Part shown: in pieces, positions 8,237-17,814 of the stretch | Layout: each line of letters opens with the position of its first letter | How positions within the stretch are numbered: the stretch's first letter is position 1 | From: Bacillota bacterium | GTDB taxonomy: Bacteria; Bacillota; Clostridia; Christensenellales; CAG-138 | Direction of reading: 5' to 3' | Length of the DNA stretch: 64,000 bases | NCBI GenBank assembly: GCA_023395595.1 | Contig: JAEWYO010000038.1 | Coordinates: 9,153 to 73,152 of the forward strand | The notes under the pieces: model-generated | What the model saw: the letters and a program-made list of their open reading frames with translations, nothing else | What the model was told of the DNA's origin: nothing | Database searches by the model: none | Position numbers and translations under genes: made by a program

Positions 8237-9460
8237 CTAAGGCTGAATCGGGCCGATGCCCGCCTGCACAAACAAGTCGTACGGATTCACATATTTGCCC
8301 TCCGGCGTGACAAGCCCAAGATGCAGGTGGTATGCCGCGCTGTTCCCTGTGCTGCCAACAATGCCGATCTGCTGGCCTTGCTTGACCGTGTCGCCTTCCT
8401 TGACAAACGTGGTCAGCTCAAACATATGATAGTAATGGTAGACGTAGCCGTACGGGTCTTCGATCATCACATAATAGCCGGGAATCGGCAAAAAGCCGAT
8501 GTACTTCACCACACCGTCGGTCGCGGACAAAATCGGTGTTTTCGCGCGGCGCTTGATATCCGTGCCCATGTGCAGGCGCGTCCGGCGGGAGCGCGGGTCG
8601 TACCAGCCGTTTTTGATCAGCCCGCCTTTGACGGGATGGATGACCGTCGCCAGATATTCCGGCGAAAACTGGTGTGTTTCAATCGGCGCCATGCCGCCGT
8701 CGTCCAGATAGACCGTATTGAAATAGTCCAGCGCAAGGATTCCTTCCACCAGCTCATCATGCGTGCCCGTTCCGGCGAGGTCTTCAAACGATGGCACCGG
8801 CCACGTTAGCTTCACACCGGAAAACGCGCTTCCTTCCCGCTCCACCGCGAGGGATGCAGCGATTGCATCGGTCATACCCTCGCCGAAGATATAGTAGAGC
8901 GCGGCGCACTCGCGCCAGCCAAGATGCATCTGCGGCTGCCCTTCGGCGGAAAGCGGAATCTCGGCTGCGCGGAAATCGCGGCTGATGCTGCGTACACAGG
9001 CGGCGGACGATTCGAGAATGGATTGATTCAACGAATCCGCCAACGCGGTAAACGCGGAAACATTCTGCGCATAGCTGTCGTATACTCCTGGCTCAAATGC
9101 ATGGAGCGAAGCACTCCATGCCGTCCAGTTCGGGCGAAGACGCGTTTTCATGAGCCGTGCTGCCGCGTCGAACGAAACATTGACGATTTGGTTTTTCGTC
9201 ATATTCTTGTTCAGGCTGGTGCGGGAGATGAATCCCGCTTCCCAGCGGAGCATCTCCGCAGCATAGGCGGCCGAGTCGCCGGAGAGCGTGTTTGCGCCGA
9301 GGCATGCCTCGCCCAGAATGGCAATAGCCTGCGAAGGCTCCGGTGTGGGCTCCGGCTGCGGCGTTGCGGCGGCAAGTGACACGCGAACAGAAGCTGTCGA
9401 TGCTAGAATCAGCACCGACAGCAAGAGTAAAATTTTACTTTTCTTCTTTTTTTGTGTCAT
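8237..9460 (-). CDS. Secreted M23 family metallopeptidase
   Basis: This 407-residue exported protein has an N-terminal signal peptide (KKKKSK followed by a hydrophobic stretch to AAA near residue 31) and a short Pro-rich linker. A ~230-residue helical region of unknown type follows. The C-terminal LytM/M23 domain has zinc ligands in LHMGTDIKR (HxxxD) and YHLHLG, plus a YHYYHM strand. M23 enzymes cut peptide cross-links in peptidoglycan. It follows the L,D-transpeptidase lipoprotein gene by 21 bases and is probably co-transcribed with it, suggesting coordinated wall remodelling. Confidence 0.9.
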   Translation of the reverse strand: MTQKKKKSKILLLLSVLILASTASVRVSLAAATPQPEPTPEPSQAIAILGEACLGANTLSGDSAAYAAEMLRWEAGFISRTSLNKNMTKNQIVNVSFDAAARLMKTRLRPNWTAWSASLHAFEPGVYDSYAQNVSAFTALADSLNQSILESSAACVRSISRDFRAAEIPLSAEGQPQMHLGWRECAALYYIFGEGMTDAIAASLAVEREGSAFSGVKLTWPVPSFEDLAGTGTHDELVEGILALDYFNTVYLDDGGMAPIETHQFSPEYLATVIHPVKGGLIKNGWYDPRSRRTRLHMGTDIKRRAKTPILSATDGVVKYIGFLPIPGYYVMIEDPYGYVYHYYHMFELTTFVKEGDTVKQGQQIGIVGSTGNSAAYHLHLGLVTPEGKYVNPYDLFVQAGIGPIQP

Positions 9461-9481
9461 TCCTTATCGGGACACTTTCCC

Positions 9482-10555
9482 TTACCAACTAGGGGTCGGT
9501 TCAGCAGGCGGCGCAGCGGTAGTCGTCTCCGTCGGAGGTGCTGTTACTTCGCCTCCGGTTCCCGGAGTGGGTGTGGTGCCTGCTGGAAGCGGTGTTTCGG
9601 CATCGCCATCGCCAAGATCCGGCAAGGGCAGCGGTGCGTTCTTATACGGCAGCGTACGCACGAGGCCTTCAATGGTCCAGTTGTCCGTCCAAGGCGCAGT
9701 ACCTGCTTTGAGTTTGATGCCAGGTATTGACTTCGGCAAAATCAGCTGTGAGCGAATTGAGCCGGTATCGGTATCCAGCGGATCACCCTTGCGGATCTCG
9801 CAGGTGGTGCCATAGCCGATGTTGTACCAAATCCAGCGCGAATCCGGCACGGTCAAACGGATGCAAGCGTGGCTTGCCTTTGTGCCGAGATTGTCATACG
9901 AATCCTGAATCAGCGAGTTCAGATTCTCCGCCTTGTCATATAGAATCGAATGGAAATACGTTCTGCTGCGAATCAGCGTGAGGTATTGCGCAGCCTCAAG
10001 ATTGACAAACTGATAGAAACGACCTTTGGGAACCTGAATTTGGAAGATGCCCATCGTAGTCTCGTGGCCATACTCCTTGTTCGGGTTGCCGGAGGAGCAG
10101 ATCATGTAGCGCACGGGCTGCGTCAGGTCGGGCTTGCCGAACGTAGTGCCATCGTCGAGGCGCTTATACACCATGACGACCTGCCACTGCAAATCTACGA
10201 TAATATAGTAGGTCTTAGGATCGGGGTACCCGTCTTTGAGCAGTTCCTTTGCGGACTTGCCCAAATCATCCGTGCCGCCAACCAGTTCTTCATAGGTCAT
10301 GTTGACCGTCGGTGCATAGTAGGAAAACGGAAGCGGAGTCGGCGTTGGTTCCGGCGTTGCGGTGGGCGCAGGCATATCGCCAAAGTCCTCACCGTTGAGA
10401 TCCACGACCTCCATATTGATCACGACGGGTTCTGGTGTGATTTCCGGTGTCGGTTCCGCAGCGGGGGTCGCCTCGCCGCAGCCGAACGCAAAAAGAGCGG
10501 CAATCACAAGACACGCTAAAAGAAGCGTCTTGGTGAGATGTCGTTCCAAGGGCAT
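9482..10555 (-). CDS. L,D-transpeptidase (YkuD) lipoprotein
   Basis: This 357-residue protein begins MPLERHLTKTLLL with a lipobox-like AFGC placing the lipidated cysteine at residue 26, then a Pro/Thr-rich linker. The YkuD catalytic domain has the signature SHACIRL, with catalytic His and Cys, near residue 250. A disordered Pro/Thr tail with PTPGTGGE-type sequence ends it. L,D-transpeptidases make 3-3 peptidoglycan cross-links. The much longer open frame reaching 10819 is rejected: AGAGG lies 10 bases before the ATG at 10553-10555, and the lipoprotein signal starts there. The -2 lipobox residue (Phe) is unusual. Confidence 0.9.
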   Translation of the reverse strand: MPLERHLTKTLLLACLVIAALFAFGCGEATPAAEPTPEITPEPVVINMEVVDLNGEDFGDMPAPTATPEPTPTPLPFSYYAPTVNMTYEELVGGTDDLGKSAKELLKDGYPDPKTYYIIVDLQWQVVMVYKRLDDGTTFGKPDLTQPVRYMICSSGNPNKEYGHETTMGIFQIQVPKGRFYQFVNLEAAQYLTLIRSRTYFHSILYDKAENLNSLIQDSYDNLGTKASHACIRLTVPDSRWIWYNIGYGTTCEIRKGDPLDTDTGSIRSQLILPKSIPGIKLKAGTAPWTDNWTIEGLVRTLPYKNAPLPLPDLGDGDAETPLPAGTTPTPGTGGEVTAPPTETTTAAPPAEPTPSW

Positions 10556-10739
10556 AATCGTAACCTCTTTAGCATTGATTTGATCGAAAATGCTGTTTCC
10601 GGTTTGTTTCTGCGTAAAAAACGCGCAAAAAATGTCGGACAACTGTTTTCCGAATCTCGTGTATTGTACCACACCACTGCGGGAGATTCTCTTGAAGATG
10701 AGAAAGTTCACAATTTTTCCCGATTGCGTTCGCTTCGCT

Positions 10740-11516
10740 CTATTCGTCTTTCTGCGGTTGGGTTTCATGTTGCATCGGGGTGCGGAGGCTCTCGAGCATA
10801 TGGAGCGCCTTTGCGCCAAACTCCAGAGAGCTTTCGGTATATGCGCTCAGCGCGCGGAAGATTTCCCCGCGCACCTGCTCGGATAACTTCACACGATCCA
10901 TCTCGCTATCTTCCATCACGAGCATGCGGCGCATGCCCTCCAGCGCGGTCTTGCTCACGGGTTCACCATGCTGCACGCACGCGTTGCAAACCGAGCCCCC
11001 TCGCGCGGAAAAGCGGACGATTGCGTCCCCGCGAATATCCCGCCCGCACTGCGCGCAGGTTGTGATGGAGGGGCGGTATCCAAGCGTATTGAGAAAGCGA
11101 ATCAAAAAGCAGCAAAATAAGTCCTGCGGGTTGGATTCGCCGTAAGCCAGAAACGAGAGCGTATGGTAGAGCAGCGAGAAAAGCGCTTCGTTCGGCTCGT
11201 TCTCCGGCGCTGCCTCGTGGCATAGGCGCAGAATCACAGAACCGATCGAAAAGCGCTCATAATCTTCGCGAATGGGATAAAAGGTTTCCCGGATATCGCA
11301 GGCATTGACGGTTGCTTTGTCTTTTCCGGTGTATAGTTCAAATTGTCCAAACACAAATGGCTGGCATGCGTTGACGAGCGGGCTCTGCGGCTTGCGGCAG
11401 CCGCGCGCCTTTGCATCCAGCCGCCCGTGCTGAATCGTAAATATACTCAATATGCGGTCGCTCTCGCGATAGTTTGCATATCGCGTGACGATTCCTTCCG
11501 CGCAGATGACCGACAT
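10740..11516 (-). CDS. recO: DNA repair protein RecO
   Basis: RecO (258 residues) loads RecA on gapped DNA with RecR. The N-terminal OB-fold is visible as EGIVTRYANYRESDRILSIF. The C-terminal zinc site has two CxxC pairs, CAQC and CNAC. It is the last gene of the phoH-pgpH-ybeY-cdd-era-recO group. Confidence 0.95.
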   Translation of the reverse strand: MSVICAEGIVTRYANYRESDRILSIFTIQHGRLDAKARGCRKPQSPLVNACQPFVFGQFELYTGKDKATVNACDIRETFYPIREDYERFSIGSVILRLCHEAAPENEPNEALFSLLYHTLSFLAYGESNPQDLFCCFLIRFLNTLGYRPSITTCAQCGRDIRGDAIVRFSARGGSVCNACVQHGEPVSKTALEGMRRMLVMEDSEMDRVKLSEQVRGEIFRALSAYTESSLEFGAKALHMLESLRTPMQHETQPQKDE

Positions 11517-11542
11517 AACTTGCTCCTACTCGATTGTTTCGC

Positions 11543-12433
11543 TCACTCGTATCCGAGCTCGTGCAGCATGCCCGGACGGTTGCGCCAGTCTTCCTTAATC
11601 TTGATCCAAAGCTGCAGATTGACGGGGCAACCGAGCATCCACTCGATGTCCTTGCGGGATTCCTGTCCGATTCGTTTGAGCATAGAACCGCCCTTGCCGA
11701 TGATGATTCCCTTGTGGGATTCCCGTTCGCAATAGATGGTTGCGTACACATCCATCATGTCGCGGTCTTCCCTGCGCTCCATCTTGTCCACGCCGACACC
11801 AACCCCGTGCGGGACCTCCTCACGCAGCAGGAGCAGCGCTTTTTCGCGGATCAGTTCGCCAACGATAATCCGCTCCGGCTGGTCGGTGACCATGTCGTCA
11901 GGAAAATATTGCGGCCCAGGTACCATGAAGGTGCTGAGCGTTTGCTCCAGCTCTTCCAGTCCTTTGCCGTTACCTGCTGAACCACGCAAAATCGCTTTGA
12001 TGAAGCCTTGCTGCTCCAACGTTTCCTGCGCTTCATTGGCCTGGCCAAGACTTGCCACGTCCGTCTTGTTGATAAACGCGATGACGGGCGCTTTTGCGTG
12101 GCTGAGCTTTTCAAGGATCGCCGCGTCGCGTTCCCGCACGCCCTGCTCCGCGTCGGCAACAAATAGAATTGCTTCCACCTCGTTGATTGCGTCGTAGGCG
12201 ACTTTTTGCATGTATTCGCCGAGTTTGTTCTTCGGGTTGGTTACGCCCGGCGTATCGAGAAAGATCATCTGATAATCAGGCTTGGAAAGCACACCCGTGA
12301 TCTTGTTGCGCGTGGTCTGCGCGCGATCAGACACGATTGCGATCTTTTGCCCGATGAGTTTGTTGAGCAGCGTCGATTTACCGACGTTCGGACAACCGAT
12401 GATGGAGACAAATCCGGAGCGAAACGTGTTCAT
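11543..12433 (-). CDS. era: GTPase Era
   Basis: Era (296 residues) is a GTPase that binds the 3' end of 16S rRNA and assists 30S assembly. It has G1 GCPNVGKST, G3 DTPG, G4 NKTD, and a C-terminal KH domain with GIIIGKGGSMLKRIG. The ATG overlaps the cdd stop by 4 bases (ATGA). The longer in-frame extension to 12562 is rejected because the family starts just before GFVSIIGCPN. Confidence 0.97.
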   Translation of the reverse strand: MNTFRSGFVSIIGCPNVGKSTLLNKLIGQKIAIVSDRAQTTRNKITGVLSKPDYQMIFLDTPGVTNPKNKLGEYMQKVAYDAINEVEAILFVADAEQGVRERDAAILEKLSHAKAPVIAFINKTDVASLGQANEAQETLEQQGFIKAILRGSAGNGKGLEELEQTLSTFMVPGPQYFPDDMVTDQPERIIVGELIREKALLLLREEVPHGVGVGVDKMERREDRDMMDVYATIYCERESHKGIIIGKGGSMLKRIGQESRKDIEWMLGCPVNLQLWIKIKEDWRNRPGMLHELGYE

Positions 12434-12843
12434 AGCAGATCCTCCGGTCCAAAGGAATGCGGCAACAGATCGCCGAGTGTAGATTCGATATAGTTTCGCT
12501 TGTTGTCCGCAAACACCACCGGCATGTCGTTCTTGCAAAACTCGCGCAGTACCTGACGGCAAACGCCGCAGGGTGCCGCCGGATTCTTACCGGAGCAAAC
12601 GATCACGATGGCGCTAAAGTTTCGTTCGCCTTCCGATACCGCTTTGAACATCGCCGTGCGCTCGGCACAGTTGGTCGGCGTGTAGGACGCGCTCTCGATA
12701 TTGCAGCCCAAATAGTATTTTCCACTCTCGCCTTTCAGGCAAGCGCCAACGTTAAAATGAGAATACGGCGTATACGCTTGCTCCATCGCTTCATATGCAA
12801 GGTCAAGCATGTGCTCCCGTTCTGTTTCGTTTAATTTGCGCAT
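12430..12843 (-). CDS. cdd: Cytidine deaminase
   Basis: Homotetramer-type cytidine deaminase (137 residues) that converts (deoxy)cytidine to (deoxy)uridine for pyrimidine salvage. The zinc and catalytic motifs are NCAERTA (Cys and Glu) and PCGVCRQ (two Cys). Its start overlaps the end of ybeY, and its stop overlaps the era start. Confidence 0.96.
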   Translation of the reverse strand: MRKLNETEREHMLDLAYEAMEQAYTPYSHFNVGACLKGESGKYYLGCNIESASYTPTNCAERTAMFKAVSEGERNFSAIVIVCSGKNPAAPCGVCRQVLREFCKNDMPVVFADNKRNYIESTLGDLLPHSFGPEDLL

Positions 12844-13280
12844 CGCAAATACCCCAGTTCATTCAAAATCTCGTCTTGTTTTGCCAGCATTTTCTGCTCG
12901 TCTTGCGGCTCCATGTGATCGTAACCAAGCAGATGCAGCGCGCCGTGCACCGCAAGAAACGCGAGTTCGCGCTCCAGCGAATGCCCGAATTCCTCCGCCT
13001 GCTCCTCGGCGCGTTCAAAGCAGATTGCGATATCACCCAGGTATCCATCCGGCGGGCAGAGGATTGCATCACCTTCCCATGCAGGAAAGGTCAGCACATC
13101 CGTGACGCGGTCGATGTTGCGATAGCCTGCGTTGAGCCGCTGGATCTCCTCCGCGTCCGTCACCAGCACGCAAACATCTCCGCTCGCGCCCTCTTTTTGC
13201 AGCGCGGCTTCCACCACGCGGCGAATGAGCGCTTCCGCATCTTGCGGCAGGCACTCCAGCTCGGTCTGTACGTCAATCAT
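12831..13280 (-). CDS. ybeY: Endoribonuclease YbeY
   Basis: YbeY (149 residues) is a zinc endoribonuclease involved in 16S rRNA 3' maturation and ribosome quality control. The diagnostic metal site HGALHLLGYDH (HX3HX5H) is at residues ~115-125, preceded by the conserved R-x-TDVLTFP segment. It overlaps both neighbours by a few bases (ATGA with pgpH). Confidence 0.96.
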   Translation of the reverse strand: MIDVQTELECLPQDAEALIRRVVEAALQKEGASGDVCVLVTDAEEIQRLNAGYRNIDRVTDVLTFPAWEGDAILCPPDGYLGDIAICFERAEEQAEEFGHSLERELAFLAVHGALHLLGYDHMEPQDEQKMLAKQDEILNELGYLRCAN

Positions 13281-15475
13281 GACATCGCCTCCAGCGCAGG
13301 ATAGCGGATGCGTTCGTGCATCAGCCCCGTGAACGTCACGAGAAAACTCTTCTCGATCTGGTTGATCTCGCCAAGCGTCAGCGGACTCATCTTGAGCTGT
13401 CCGTCGTCCATCTTGCCCTGCACGATCTTTCGCACCATCTCGGCAACCTCTTCACGCGTGGGTTCGCTCATGGAGCGCACCGCTGCCTCACAGCTATCCG
13501 CCAGCATGACGATCGCACTTTCCTTTGTGCTCGGCAGATTTCCTTGATAGCGGAACAAACGCTCGATGACAGGTTCGCCGTCCTGCGACTGCATCTGCTT
13601 CGCCTTATAGTAGAAATAGGTAACCATCGTCGTGCCGTGGTGTTCGGCGACAATCTTCTTCACCTCGGACGGCATACGGTAGCGCGAAAGATAGCTCATC
13701 GCATCCTTCTGGTGCGCAATGATGAATCCCGCGCTTTCCTCGGGCTGCAAGGTATCGTGAATGTTCTGCCCGTTCTGGTTCTCTTTGAAATACTGCGGAC
13801 GGCGCAGCTTGCCAACGTCGTGGTACATCGCGCCCGTTCGCGCAAGCAGCGCATTTGCGCCGATCGCTTCCGCCGCACCCTCGGCAAGTGATGCAACCAT
13901 CATGCTGTGATGATAGGTGCCGGGTGCCGCGACCATCATCTTCTTGAGCAGCGGGTGGTTGGTGTTGGCAAGCTCGTGCAGTCTTGCCGGGGTTACGATA
14001 TCAAACAGGTTCTCCCAGAGGCTGAGCATGCCCACGCAGAACACGGAGAGAATCAGCGCCGCCGCCATCTGCAGCCCCGCATAGATCAGCGCGGTGTTCC
14101 AGTTGTAGTTGAGAATCATGCCGCCCGCGACCACGACCACCGCACCGGCAACGCCGCCGAGTGAACCCGCCGCAATCAGCGAACCGCGCCGTCTGCTGCG
14201 CTCTGCCGCGACCATGACCATCTGACCCGAGACGAGCATTGCCGCCATCGACAGGATCGAATCCGCGCCGAAAAGCGTGGAACCGCTGCCGCCCGCAAGC
14301 AGCGAAAGCGACAGCGCAAAGGCGACGTTGACCGCCTCAGCCGTCTTTCGCGAAACCAGCAGCGTGGTCAACAGTACGCCAAAGACCGCAGGGGTGACGC
14401 GTGGGTCGATGATATAGCAAACCCATTCCAGCGTGATGGTCAACCAGAGGATCAGCGCGAGAATCGTCATCTGCTTGTTGGAGGAGAACGTCTCCTTCTC
14501 AAACACGATCAGATACAGCGCCAGCATGGCAAACACACTAAATAGATATAGTATCGTACCCGGGGTGAGCTGGCTTGCCGCCTCCGCGCCCTTGACCAAA
14601 TCGAGCGAGAGGAGCATGTCATATTGCTCCTGCGAGACGGTCTGCCCCGCCTCGATAATCGTAGCCCCGCGCGCGATATAGATCGGCTCTACCGCGTCCG
14701 CGGCCTTTGCCTGTGCGCGCGTCGTCTCCACGGAGTTAACGACATTGGTCGGCTGCAGATATTCATCGTATACGCTTTCGCCTACCGCTTTGAGCCAGAC
14801 AGAAAGCGAAGAAACCTTGAGTGCCTTGCTGATTCGCGCGAGGGTCTTGACCTGATCGGCCTCGGAAACACCCGCCCGCAATTCTGTTTGTAGCGTAGTC
14901 GTCACGAGGTCTTTGAGCTGTTTAATCTCCGCATCGGAAGCCTCAAGCAGCGCATAACCAACCGCAGTATCCGTGATCTTCACGGGAAGCTTTTCGAGCA
15001 TCGCTGTCAGATCGGCAACCGGGATCACATCCTGCCAGGTCCGCGTATCGTCCGCATCCCCGTCGCCGTCGCCAACGGCGGTTTTGCTAGCCGCGCGCGT
15101 GGTGTTTGCGGCGTTGCGGAAACTGGCAAGCGCGGAAAAGAAGCTCTGCGCATTGGAAACCAGCGTATCGGCGAGCTTTTCGTCCACCGCATACACCGGG
15201 GCAACATTGTTTCGCGCGGCTTGGCGTAGCGCCTCGGTGTTCACCTGATCCACGACCATGCGCGGTGTGGCGATCGCCTCCGTTGCGCGGGAACCGACCG
15301 AGACATCATAGCGCTTCGGTGTAAGAGATGTGATGCTCACCAAACACGCAAGCGCAAAACTAATGCTCATCACAATCACGCCGTAAATGCGCGACTTGGG
15401 CTTGGGCTGTGCTTTTTTCTTTTTGGTTTTAACTGGTTTTTGCGTTTCAGACACGATCTTCTCGTCCTCGTTCAT
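13277..15475 (-). CDS. pgpH: 7TM-HD phosphodiesterase, PgpH family
   Basis: This 732-residue membrane protein has an N-terminal TM helix (~residues 30-50) after a basic cytosolic tail. A large extracellular 7TMR-HDED domain spans ~60-300, then seven helices (~310-490) and a C-terminal HD domain (YHHSMMVASLAE ... MYHDVGKLRRP). In Listeria, PgpH degrades the second messenger c-di-AMP, so the same activity is likely here. Position between phoH and ybeY is the standard Bacillota arrangement. No strong SD precedes its ATG. Confidence 0.95.
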   Translation of the reverse strand: MNEDEKIVSETQKPVKTKKKKAQPKPKSRIYGVIVMSISFALACLVSITSLTPKRYDVSVGSRATEAIATPRMVVDQVNTEALRQAARNNVAPVYAVDEKLADTLVSNAQSFFSALASFRNAANTTRAASKTAVGDGDGDADDTRTWQDVIPVADLTAMLEKLPVKITDTAVGYALLEASDAEIKQLKDLVTTTLQTELRAGVSEADQVKTLARISKALKVSSLSVWLKAVGESVYDEYLQPTNVVNSVETTRAQAKAADAVEPIYIARGATIIEAGQTVSQEQYDMLLSLDLVKGAEAASQLTPGTILYLFSVFAMLALYLIVFEKETFSSNKQMTILALILWLTITLEWVCYIIDPRVTPAVFGVLLTTLLVSRKTAEAVNVAFALSLSLLAGGSGSTLFGADSILSMAAMLVSGQMVMVAAERSRRRGSLIAAGSLGGVAGAVVVVAGGMILNYNWNTALIYAGLQMAAALILSVFCVGMLSLWENLFDIVTPARLHELANTNHPLLKKMMVAAPGTYHHSMMVASLAEGAAEAIGANALLARTGAMYHDVGKLRRPQYFKENQNGQNIHDTLQPEESAGFIIAHQKDAMSYLSRYRMPSEVKKIVAEHHGTTMVTYFYYKAKQMQSQDGEPVIERLFRYQGNLPSTKESAIVMLADSCEAAVRSMSEPTREEVAEMVRKIVQGKMDDGQLKMSPLTLGEINQIEKSFLVTFTGLMHERIRYPALEAMS

Positions 15476-15509
15476 TCAGGATAGGCTGCGAAATCCGCAA
15501 CCGGGGCGA

Positions 15510-16490
15510 TTAGGCGCGCTTTGGCTTCTCAAACTTTTCATATGCACAGATGATGCGCTGCACCAGTTCGTGGCGCACGACATCTTTATGCGTGAGGTTG
15601 ATGATCTTGATTCCTTCTACCCCTTCGAGCACCTTGACCGCCTGCACCAGCCCGCTGGCCTTTTCGCGCGGGAGGTCGATCTGCGTCACATCCCCCGTGA
15701 CAACCACGCGGGAACCTTCACCGATGCGGGTCAAAAACATCTTCATCTGTTCGGTGGAGCAGTTCTGTGCTTCGTCGAGAATGATATAGGCATTGTTAAG
15801 CGTTCTGCCGCGCATATAGGCAAGCGGGGCGACTTCGATAGCGCCGCGTTCATAGAGCGCTTTATAGCTCTCCAAGCCGAGAAATTCCTGCATCGCGTCG
15901 TAGAGTGGCCTGAGATACGGGTCCACCTTGCTCTGCAGATCGCCCGGCAGGAAGCCAAGCTTTTCGCCCGCTTCTACGGCCGGCCGCGTGAGAATGATTC
16001 GCTCGACATCCTTGTTCTTAAACGCCTGCACCGCCATCGCCACGGCAAGATATGTCTTGCCTGTTCCGGCGGGGCCGATGCCAAAGACCAGTTCAAACTC
16101 CTTGAGCGCCTGCACATACCGTTTCTGCCCAAGGGTTTTGCATTTGATCTGACGACCTTTGTTGGTGATTGCAATCACGTCGCCCATGATCTTGTCGATC
16201 ATGTCCGCGTTGCCCTCTTTGGCGAGGTCTACCGCATATCGAATGCGGCTGCGGTTGATCTTCTCTCCGCGGCGCTGCATGTCCAGCATCTTCTCGATGA
16301 CGATGCGCGCAAGGTTTGCGCCTTCCGGCTCCCCCGTGATGCGAATGCCGTGCTCCTCCGCGCTGATATGCGTGCCGGTCTCGTCCTCCAGAACGCCGAT
16401 GTTCTCGTCAAACACACCGAACAATCCCAGCAGTTCGTCAACATTCTCCAGCGGGATTGCAAGCATAACCCGCTCTGTTTCCTGTGTCAA
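15510..16490 (-). CDS. phoH: PhoH-family ATPase (YbeZ type)
   Basis: This 326-residue protein has a KH-like N-terminal region and a P-loop ATPase domain (GPAGTGKTYLAVA; Walker B IILDEAQN). YbeZ proteins act as RNA-associated ATPases together with YbeY. I place the start at the TTG at 16490, giving LTQETERVMLAIPLE, because AAAGGAG lies 8 bases upstream. The longer frame starting with TTG at 16529 has no ribosome binding site. Confidence 0.92.
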   Translation of the reverse strand: MTQETERVMLAIPLENVDELLGLFGVFDENIGVLEDETGTHISAEEHGIRITGEPEGANLARIVIEKMLDMQRRGEKINRSRIRYAVDLAKEGNADMIDKIMGDVIAITNKGRQIKCKTLGQKRYVQALKEFELVFGIGPAGTGKTYLAVAMAVQAFKNKDVERIILTRPAVEAGEKLGFLPGDLQSKVDPYLRPLYDAMQEFLGLESYKALYERGAIEVAPLAYMRGRTLNNAYIILDEAQNCSTEQMKMFLTRIGEGSRVVVTGDVTQIDLPREKASGLVQAVKVLEGVEGIKIINLTHKDVVRHELVQRIICAYEKFEKPKRA

Positions 16491-16498
16491 GCAGCGCT

Positions 16499-16505
16499 CT
16501 CCTTT
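16499..16505 (-). promoter_or_regulatory. Ribosome binding site fixing the TTG start of phoH
   Basis: AAAGGAG is followed by 8 bases and then TTG at 16490. No ATG in frame has a comparable site. Confidence 0.7.
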
Positions 16506-16589
16506 GCTGATGAAATGTTTCCAATCCAACGCGCAACCGGTGTGTTTTGCGTGTTTTCTTTCGCCGAAAACGCCGTTTGCTTACTCGCG

Positions 16590-16618
16590 ATTATAACACA
16601 ACCGCACACAAAAAACCA
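16590..16618 (-). promoter_or_regulatory. Extended -10 promoter for the phoH-pgpH-ybeY-cdd-era-recO operon
   Basis: The minus strand has TGTTATAAT (TGn extension plus perfect TATAAT). A weak TGGTTT lies 17 bases upstream as a -35. It lies ~90 bases before the phoH start. Confidence 0.55.
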
Positions 16619-16686
16619 CGACAGTCCGCCAAAGCGCTGCGCTTGCTTCATGGATTGCGCGTAAAATTTCCTTGTCAAACCCATAG

Positions 16687-16718
16687 AAAAGAAAATCCCG
16701 CCGGTTTTCTTCGGCGGG
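16687..16718 (-). terminator. Intrinsic terminator of popT
   Basis: A 7-bp stem CCCGCCG/CGGCGGG with an 8-nt loop is followed on the minus strand by ATTTTCTTTTC. Confidence 0.85.
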
Positions 16719-16734
16719 AGTGTGTTGTGTGTGT

Positions 16735-17613
16735 TTATGCCTGTTGTCCGGATTCTTCGACATCCTGATTCGGCAGTTTCCCGCTCCAGCGATCCATGAT
16801 GAACGCACCGGCGAATCCTGCCGCAGCGGCAAGAATGCAAAGCAGTGCCTCACCCCAGCCCGTAAACGAAACGGGAATGATCGGAATCGTAGACGCGATG
16901 ACGAAGCCGATGACGCAGTAAAACGCGATTCCATAGTGCTTGTCAAACAGATGGTTCACAAGACGGGCAAGCAACACCACCGTTGCGATGATCCCGATTG
17001 CAAACGGGATGAGCACACCAAAGTCCAGCGAGGCGATCCCTGCCGACATCGGCTGATAGAGCCCAAGAAACATCAGCAGCGAAGAGGAGCTCATGCCGGG
17101 TACGATCAGGCTGATGCCCCAAAGCGCGCCGCAGAAGACATACCAGCCAAACGACGGCGTAACGGCGGTGGAAGTGCTGAGCTTAAGCGTATAGAAGAAC
17201 CCAAGCAGCGCAACCGTGCTGATCGCAAGAGCGATCCACATACCCTTGGTCTTGCCGTTTTTTGCGCCTTCGCGCAGCAGTCCTGGGAATGTTCCGGCGA
17301 TGAGTCCCACAAACAGGCTCACAACCGCAGGCCCGTTGAGTGAGAGCAGTTTTGCGATTGCACCGGCGAGGCCGACAAAACCGATAGCCCAACCGATTGC
17401 AATCGGGATAAACATCTTCCAATATAATTTGAGATTTTTCAAGGGGTGCGCCAGTACCGCCATCATCGGGCGATAGATGCCAAAAACCACGCAGAGCACA
17501 CCGCCGGAAATGCCCGGCAGAATCGCGCCCGCGCCAATGATTGCGCCTTGAATCACCCGCACGACGAATTTTCGCAGGTTGGTGAAAACGGTTGGTCGTT
17601 TTTGTTCTTCCAT
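16735..17613 (-). CDS. popT: DUF368 membrane protein, undecaprenyl-phosphate translocase PopT
   Basis: This 292-residue polytopic membrane protein has about eight hydrophobic segments. It carries the DUF368 hallmarks GAIIGAGAILPGISGGVL near the N-terminus and WGISLIVPGMSSSSLLMFLG in the second half, an internal repeat of the P-G-x-S/SG motif. DUF368 proteins were shown to recycle undecaprenyl phosphate across the membrane for wall synthesis. It is monocistronic, with its own promoter and terminator. Assignment follows from family membership. Confidence 0.88.
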   Translation of the reverse strand: MEEQKRPTVFTNLRKFVVRVIQGAIIGAGAILPGISGGVLCVVFGIYRPMMAVLAHPLKNLKLYWKMFIPIAIGWAIGFVGLAGAIAKLLSLNGPAVVSLFVGLIAGTFPGLLREGAKNGKTKGMWIALAISTVALLGFFYTLKLSTSTAVTPSFGWYVFCGALWGISLIVPGMSSSSLLMFLGLYQPMSAGIASLDFGVLIPFAIGIIATVVLLARLVNHLFDKHYGIAFYCVIGFVIASTIPIIPVSFTGWGEALLCILAAAAGFAGAFIMDRWSGKLPNQDVEESGQQA

Positions 17614-17698
17614 CTTTGGTGCTTGCCTTTCGAGATATGTTGCCCAATACAGATTACAAACGCAACACAGCAGTGTATTTCAAAATCGTTCAAAAAAC

Positions 17699-17728
17699 AG
17701 TATATACTATTTCGCGTCGATAAGGCAA
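17699..17728 (-). promoter_or_regulatory. Promoter of popT
   Basis: The minus strand reads TTGCCT, 18 bases, TATACT, about 85 bases upstream of the popT ATG. Confidence 0.6.
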
Positions 17729-17814
17729 CCCGCTGGCACGATAAGTCACAAGTTGTTACGTATCCATTCCTTCCGTTGGCGTATTTGGCTTATCCAATCC
17801 GATTCCGGTAGATC

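Noticed and set aside
9482..10819. N-terminally extended reading of the L,D-transpeptidase
   Set aside because: The extra 88 residues cover the intergenic region and recO end; the lipoprotein signal and SD fix the start at 10555.
12434..12562. Extended start for Era
   Set aside because: Lies inside cdd in another frame; ATG at 12433 overlaps the cdd stop and matches the family N-terminus.
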